Below are positions 59,376 through 64,000 of a DNA stretch of 64,000 bases, piece after piece. Below the pieces are notes generated by a model. It ran no database searches and was not told the origin of the DNA. It saw only the letters and a program-made list of their open reading frames with translations. Both the position numbers and the translations under genes were made by a program. Every line of letters begins with the position of its first letter. Position 1 is the stretch's first letter. Source of the stretch: Diadema setosum (Eukaryota > Echinodermata > Echinoidea > Diadematoida > Diadematidae); the NCBI GenBank assembly GCA_033980235.1, contig CM067072.1:26070192-26134191 (forward strand), written 5' to 3'.

Positions 59376-60665
59376 TAAAGGGAAAGTCCAGGCTAGTCAT
59401 AGGTTAGTCTGATAAGAAAGAGTAAGTTCTTACAAGTATAACAGTTTAAATTTAATTAAAATCTGATAAAATGTAGGGACGTTATGAAGTTGTGGAGTTA
59501 TGCTGACTTTTGCAGTAAACCATATGAAAGCGCAAGTGAATGAGCGATGATGTCATCACCTCACAATTTTCCATTAATTCTGCAAAAAAACAACAACGAA
59601 AATTCAAGTTTTCTGTTAATAACGAACATAATGTTATTCCCGGTTGAATAACTTCAAAATAACGATCAGTCAGATCATGGACGTACTACACATGGACGTT
59701 CATCTCTCGTTAGATAATTCATGCGCATGTTTCTGTCAAAAACGTTACAATAACATTTTAAACATGCTATCCTGCTTTGATCTCATTATTTCCGCCAACA
59801 GCCAGCCTGGATAAAAATAAGACGGCGCTTTTAGAAATCTAAAAATAATAAATGCGCAGAAGAGGATAGTAACTCTCTTAAATCAAGAAAATGCATATAT
59901 GTGCAGGTGTGCAGTTGTCAGTGCTTGTAGTGTATATTGGGAAATCATCGCTCAAGTAACTTCATTAGCAAAATGCATGTACTGTACAAAAGAAAAAACA
60001 AATATTTTGGCAGGTTAATTGTAATTTGCATTCTAATTTCCCCCATTTTTTTCTGCATATTGTTTCAGAGTAAACTTGGACAGTAACGGCAGACGACATT
60101 ATATATGTCTTACCATTAAGCAATGTTACTCAGTTACTTGCGTGGCTTTATACAAGTGTCCACCTCAGTAATTACCTTTTTTTTTTTTGACGCAAAATTT
60201 GTCATTGCTTGTTTGCTGCTCCCAGTCATTGGAGTTAGTTCAAAGTTGAGTCTGAAAATGCACTTCAGCCAATATATAGGATCGAAATGAGGAAAACGTG
60301 GAAAATGGTTTGTTTGTCAGGTGGCGTTGGTGATGATGGGATAAAAAAAAGACCTCCGCTCATATAGTATATGTGTAGTAGGTTTATGGTCAGATACATC
60401 AGGAATTTAGAGCGGGCATGATTGCATTTGAATGAAAAGCTGGAAATGTTACAGGCTTATGTATAAGATATATTTCATGTATATATCGTATGTATATTCA
60501 TATTGACCGTTCAAGAATATTGTTTCAGGAAAAATTAGCAAAATGTTAAAAAGTCACAACTTCTTTATCTTTAATCCGATTTTGATTAAATATATCCATC
60601 GTTGTGCTACGACAATGATTTTCTTTTTTTTCAGGCTAACTTTCAACTTCACTGGAATTCCAATT
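59376..60665. mobile_element. Family A TTAA foldback split by an insertion
   Basis: Begins TTAAAGGGAAAGTCCAGGC at about 59376 and ends CTGGAATTCCAATTTAAA at about 60665. The left half (59376-59675) and right half (60396-60665) match 29250-29849 in inverted orientation: GTTGAATAACTTCRAAATARCGATCAGT on the left, GGGCATRATTGCRTTTGAATGAAAA and TTGACCGTTCAAGAA on the right. The intervening 720 bp is foreign to the family. Confidence 0.65.
59676..60395. mobile_element. 720-bp insertion with 7-bp GTCAGAT duplication
   Basis: The host foldback is interrupted where GTCAGAT (59669-59675) recurs at 60389-60395, as expected for a target-site duplication. The insert starts CATGGACGT and ends GGTTTATG. 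No inverted termini, poly(A) or ORF were recognised, so its class is unknown. Confidence 0.5.
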
Positions 60666-63099
60666 TAAAACTTAATTACTATCAGAAGAAAATTGTAAGA
60701 AAGACAAATTACGACATTATCCTTGGCTCCGAAAGGTGTTCTTCTTATAAAATATTACTTTTTTTTTTTGCCTTTTAAGATCTCTTTGCCTCTCATATCT
60801 TATTTGTGGGATTTCCTAAAATATTAACACACCTTACACTGTCCTTGCGCGATCCGCTAAGGGGAATATATAATGTGCAGAGGAGATCGTGACATATCAA
60901 ACTCGCTAAAATCTAATAGAGACGTGTCTTGACTTTAGGGTTCACTCTGAACACACTGAAGTCGATGAATAGTCTTATGGATGTCAATCTCAATGATTTT
61001 AAGGATTTGACACTGGTACCATTATTTTTTTTTCATGTAGAAAAAAGGAAGAGATGAAAGGGGCTCGACTATACCTTATTCTTTCTCAGTTAAGGGGTAT
61101 ACGAAAAGACCTTTGCCAATCCACATCGATGTAAAAATCTTGAATCAACTTTGGGTTGAAAATGAAAACGCGTTGTGCCTCTACATGACCTTTGCCTATG
61201 ACAGGCCAGGGGCAAAAGAGCGGAAGCCTGAAACAACACATAGAAGGTGCATTATGCTCAGAGACCATCTCCTCGCGTGCTGTCCCCTAAATGATAATCG
61301 ATCCAGCTACTCTAAGCCGAGATTATTTTCTGGTCGTCCATTGAGCAAATTTTACCCTGCCGTTATTTGAGTCACTCTTGCTTTTCAGTTAAAATTGGGG
61401 ACCCTTCACTCTATACGCGTGCTATCAAGTCGCCATATCGTCCGTGGGATCTCGACCCCCCGAAGCAATTTGAAATATCTTGCAAATTTTCTGCGTCGTG
61501 GATATCTCCCGAGCCCTTCATGAGCAATACTCCTCTTCCACCTCGTAACGTATGGGTTGCCATGGTTACCGAGTAGGATTGTGCGAATCTCGTCAAGGGG
61601 GGTTCGTTCCATACTAATGCAACGATACATTATCGAATCAAAAATACATTCCATCTGAGATCTTGCTTGCATTATAATGCAGTAAAACAAGCCCCAAGTT
61701 TCCCAATTCCAGATGCCTTTTACATTCATAAATGATAATATCATAACGCGGTTCCCATTATTCTTGTTTGTTGTTTTTGATTGGGTACGAAGAAGAAAAA
61801 ACGCGGCATTACGAGATGTTCTAACTGGCATGCCAATAGGGCCAAAGATTTTTTTTTTCCTTTTAAGCGGACAAACCAGGGTTTATCGAGGGAATATTCA
61901 AGAAGGCAATAACCAGATGGTAACTACATGTATGTCGAAGGCAATTTCGTTTTGTCTCAATTTTGAGTCTTCGTCTGTATAATGACTCGAACGATACACG
62001 AGATACTAAAATGTGCATTTAATCATGTATTTGCAGAGTGCATTTCCAAGTATCGTTCCCACACAATTTTATGCCGGCTGCCATCTATCTATGTATCTTA
62101 TACAGCATTCACGTGTTGGTATACTGTTTGTATAAGATATCATTACTGGGGCTCCTCTGAAGGGACATTACAAAATACGTTCAAATGTTTTTGAATTGTT
62201 TTCATAAGACTAGTATTCGAATTGATTTGATTTGGTTTCTGCACTATCATTGTACATGTAAACACATTGCTGATAGGTTATATACATACATTGTTTACAA
62301 AGTAATTTTGTCTCTGCTGAATTTACATTGTTTCATGACAAGAGTGTATATGCGGTACAGAGACCGGGGTAATATATGCGCTTTGAACATTCTTACAGAG
62401 TGGATTTGGCGCAATATAAATTCATATCATCATTAATATTACAATAAATAATCATCATTATCAATGCTACCATTGTTATTATTATCATACATGTCATTTA
62501 TCAAATGAGTACTTTGGTGTTCCACCTGTAATTCATTACTGGTGTTTGGTATCAACATTGTGCGAATGGATCCCAGTATTATCATCTCTATGGAAGGAGT
62601 TATCTTCTACATTTATGTAAGTACTATAGTACATAAACAGTTTGATTGCAAAACGGCTTTTAAAAGCGTCATTTGGGAACTTTTTGAAAGTAAGTCTATC
62701 ATCAGATAAAAATAAATCCTTCCGATTGATACGAACTTGTTACATAAAAAGGACAATTCTTTGAGACATATGATTAAAGTCATTGAGTATTTTCCTATTG
62801 TACTTCTTTTTTCCCAGCACCTTTAATAGCAAATGCCTCAAACTGACGTTTCGCGATAAAACCCGTCGTTTTATCAGAAACAAGGACAATAATGATGATT
62901 ACGGATGCTAATGAGGGGTATGAAACTCCACACATTAACTTAAATAAGTGCTCATGAATCTGAATTTAGAATTCAAATGAACATTTGAACATTTTCAATA
63001 TGACCCCACACTACGAGACAAAATGTAATCGTAATGGATAATAGATTTGTAAGTTATGTTTGTATTTTATATCCTCTTGTGCGTAGTATAAAAAAATAT
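60666..63099. other. Non-genic stretch
   Basis: A 141-codon minus-strand frame (61406-61831) overlaps plus-strand frames and looks accidental. The 61110-61580 patch is somewhat GC-richer and could hide an exon, but no splice-bounded frame is convincing. Confidence 0.45.
61556..61569 (+). promoter_or_regulatory. X-box-like motif, one mismatch
   Basis: GTTGCCATGGTTAC is an inverted repeat close to the RFX consensus (T for R at one position). Confidence 0.2.
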
Positions 63100-63210
63100 C
63101 ATTAATGATGTTATTTTGTATTAAAATGTTAAGGACATTATCAATGATGGTATTTTGTATTAAAATGTTAAGAATATTATTAATGATGTTATTTTGAATT
63201 AAAATAATAA
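63095..63210 (-). repeat. 39-bp tandem repeat, about three copies
   Basis: Units of AATGATGKTATTTTGTATTA and AAATGTTAAGRAYATTAT recur with a 39-bp period (AATGATG at 63104, 63143, 63182). The 13-residue periodic minus-strand frame here follows from this. Confidence 0.8.
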
Positions 63211-63944
63211 AGAAATGCAGAAATAAAACCAACCAAACAAACAACAATGACACACTTGATTGCCTATATAATGCTCGACGTATGTTCTAGATTGGCAAAA
63301 TATCCTGACAGGTCACCGTATCAACAGGAAAGTAATTCAAAAGAGAAGGTTTCCATTATTCATCTCAAATAATAAAAAAAAAATGCCAACATGACATCCA
63401 ACATGAACAATCATAGTTGTCATTCATATGGTAGTCAAAATCACAGTCTCTGCAAGATGTTGATATTTGAAATTATCATAGTTTCAAGAAAACACGGAAA
63501 ATAAGTGCAATATCATTATCATACAACATTTTGAGTGTTAGATTTTGAGTGACAACATTTCAAATGTTGGATTTACCCTTTCATTCTTGGAGTTCGCATG
63601 GCGGCTACTTCCAATATTTAATTGCTCATTATGGCTGGTGGATTACGTTTGCTTGTTTTTTTTTTAGTTTTTTTTTGAGAATTTCTTTATTACATTTTAT
63701 TACACACGATTGTTTTTGTTTCAATGCTTTTCATTTTAACCAGAGTCCCTTGAGGGGGAAAGATCTCCTTTAAGTTTTATGTGATGAGCGGCGGTTTTCC
63801 TCAAACTCCTCGGTTCATGAATTTTCATGGAGATTTGATGAAGACCCATTGAGTATTCTGAGTGAGCATTACGGTACTGCATTGGATTCGTCAGCAATTT
63901 ATATCCCTCAGGACATCCATCCTCTTATCGTGTATCGACGGCAT
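63211..63944. other. Non-genic stretch
   Basis: AT-rich unique DNA with T-runs near 63657-63677. No gene. Confidence 0.5.
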
Positions 63945-64000
63945 CACACTCACACACGTACACACACACACATACACACACACATACATAAACACACATA
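63945..64000. repeat. (CA)n microsatellite, cut by the window end
   Basis: CACA repeats with GTA and TA interruptions run off the right edge. Confidence 0.95.

Noticed and set aside
61406..61831. 141-codon minus-strand frame
   Set aside because: No recognisable motif, overlapped by plus-strand frames, no splice or promoter context.

Overview
The window is animal nuclear DNA with very few recognisable genes. It is AT-rich and full of microsatellites ((TATC)n, (TA)n, (CA)n, (CAA)n, (GA)n), fold-back elements, MITE-like elements, decayed non-LTR retrotransposons and one tRNA-derived SINE. There are no operons, ribosome-binding sites or long ORFs. The repeat style (AACTTG/GAAAT-tailed LINEs, TTAAAGG...CCTTTAA palindromic elements, foldbacks next to (TA)n) suggests a marine invertebrate, most likely a deuterostome such as an echinoderm. 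This assignment is an inference from repeat style, not from a marker gene.

Layout. 1-8 kb: unique AT-rich DNA, a LINE 3' end (about 1.55-1.81 kb), a (TATC)n block, a minus-strand LINE tail (about 3.0 kb), a TTAA-ended MITE (3.83-4.19 kb) and a CpG-rich regulatory candidate (about 4.64-4.99 kb). 8-18 kb: a second (TATC)n block, two small MITEs (12.29 and 13.89 kb), a short candidate coding exon (13.65-13.76 kb), a tRNA-derived SINE (15.61-15.99 kb, minus) and a near-perfect foldback with a hammerhead-like core (17.49-17.66 kb). 20-27 kb: two minus-strand LINE reverse-transcriptase relics, the C-terminal end at 20.35-20.83 kb and the N-terminal half at 25.69-26.64 kb. 29-34 kb: a 600-bp TTAA foldback, a GC-richer promoter/first-exon candidate ending in GTAAGT (31.1-31.86 kb) and a cluster of related foldbacks. 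34.6-36.7 kb: a GATA block, then a 1.15-kb element with perfect 24-bp terminal inverted repeats between two (TA)n tracts. 42.6-45.7 kb: a 300-bp foldback followed directly by a 2.67-kb element that carries eight copies of a palindromic 16-mer at its two ends. 46-64 kb: two exon candidates (46.45-46.74 and 55.87-56.14 kb), more TTAA foldbacks (one split by a 0.72-kb insertion with a 7-bp duplication), dispersed repeats, a LINE 3' end (56.5-56.8 kb) and microsatellites.

No complete gene is visible. The exon candidates would have to belong to genes whose other exons are outside the window or too short to see. The best candidate for something undescribed is the 43.0-45.7 kb element: short inverted ends, a (TA)n target, and subterminal arrays of GTAACGTGAGTTACCG that all run in the same direction at both ends. 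Second are the two foldbacks that share a hammerhead-ribozyme-like core of the sort known from Penelope-like retroelements.
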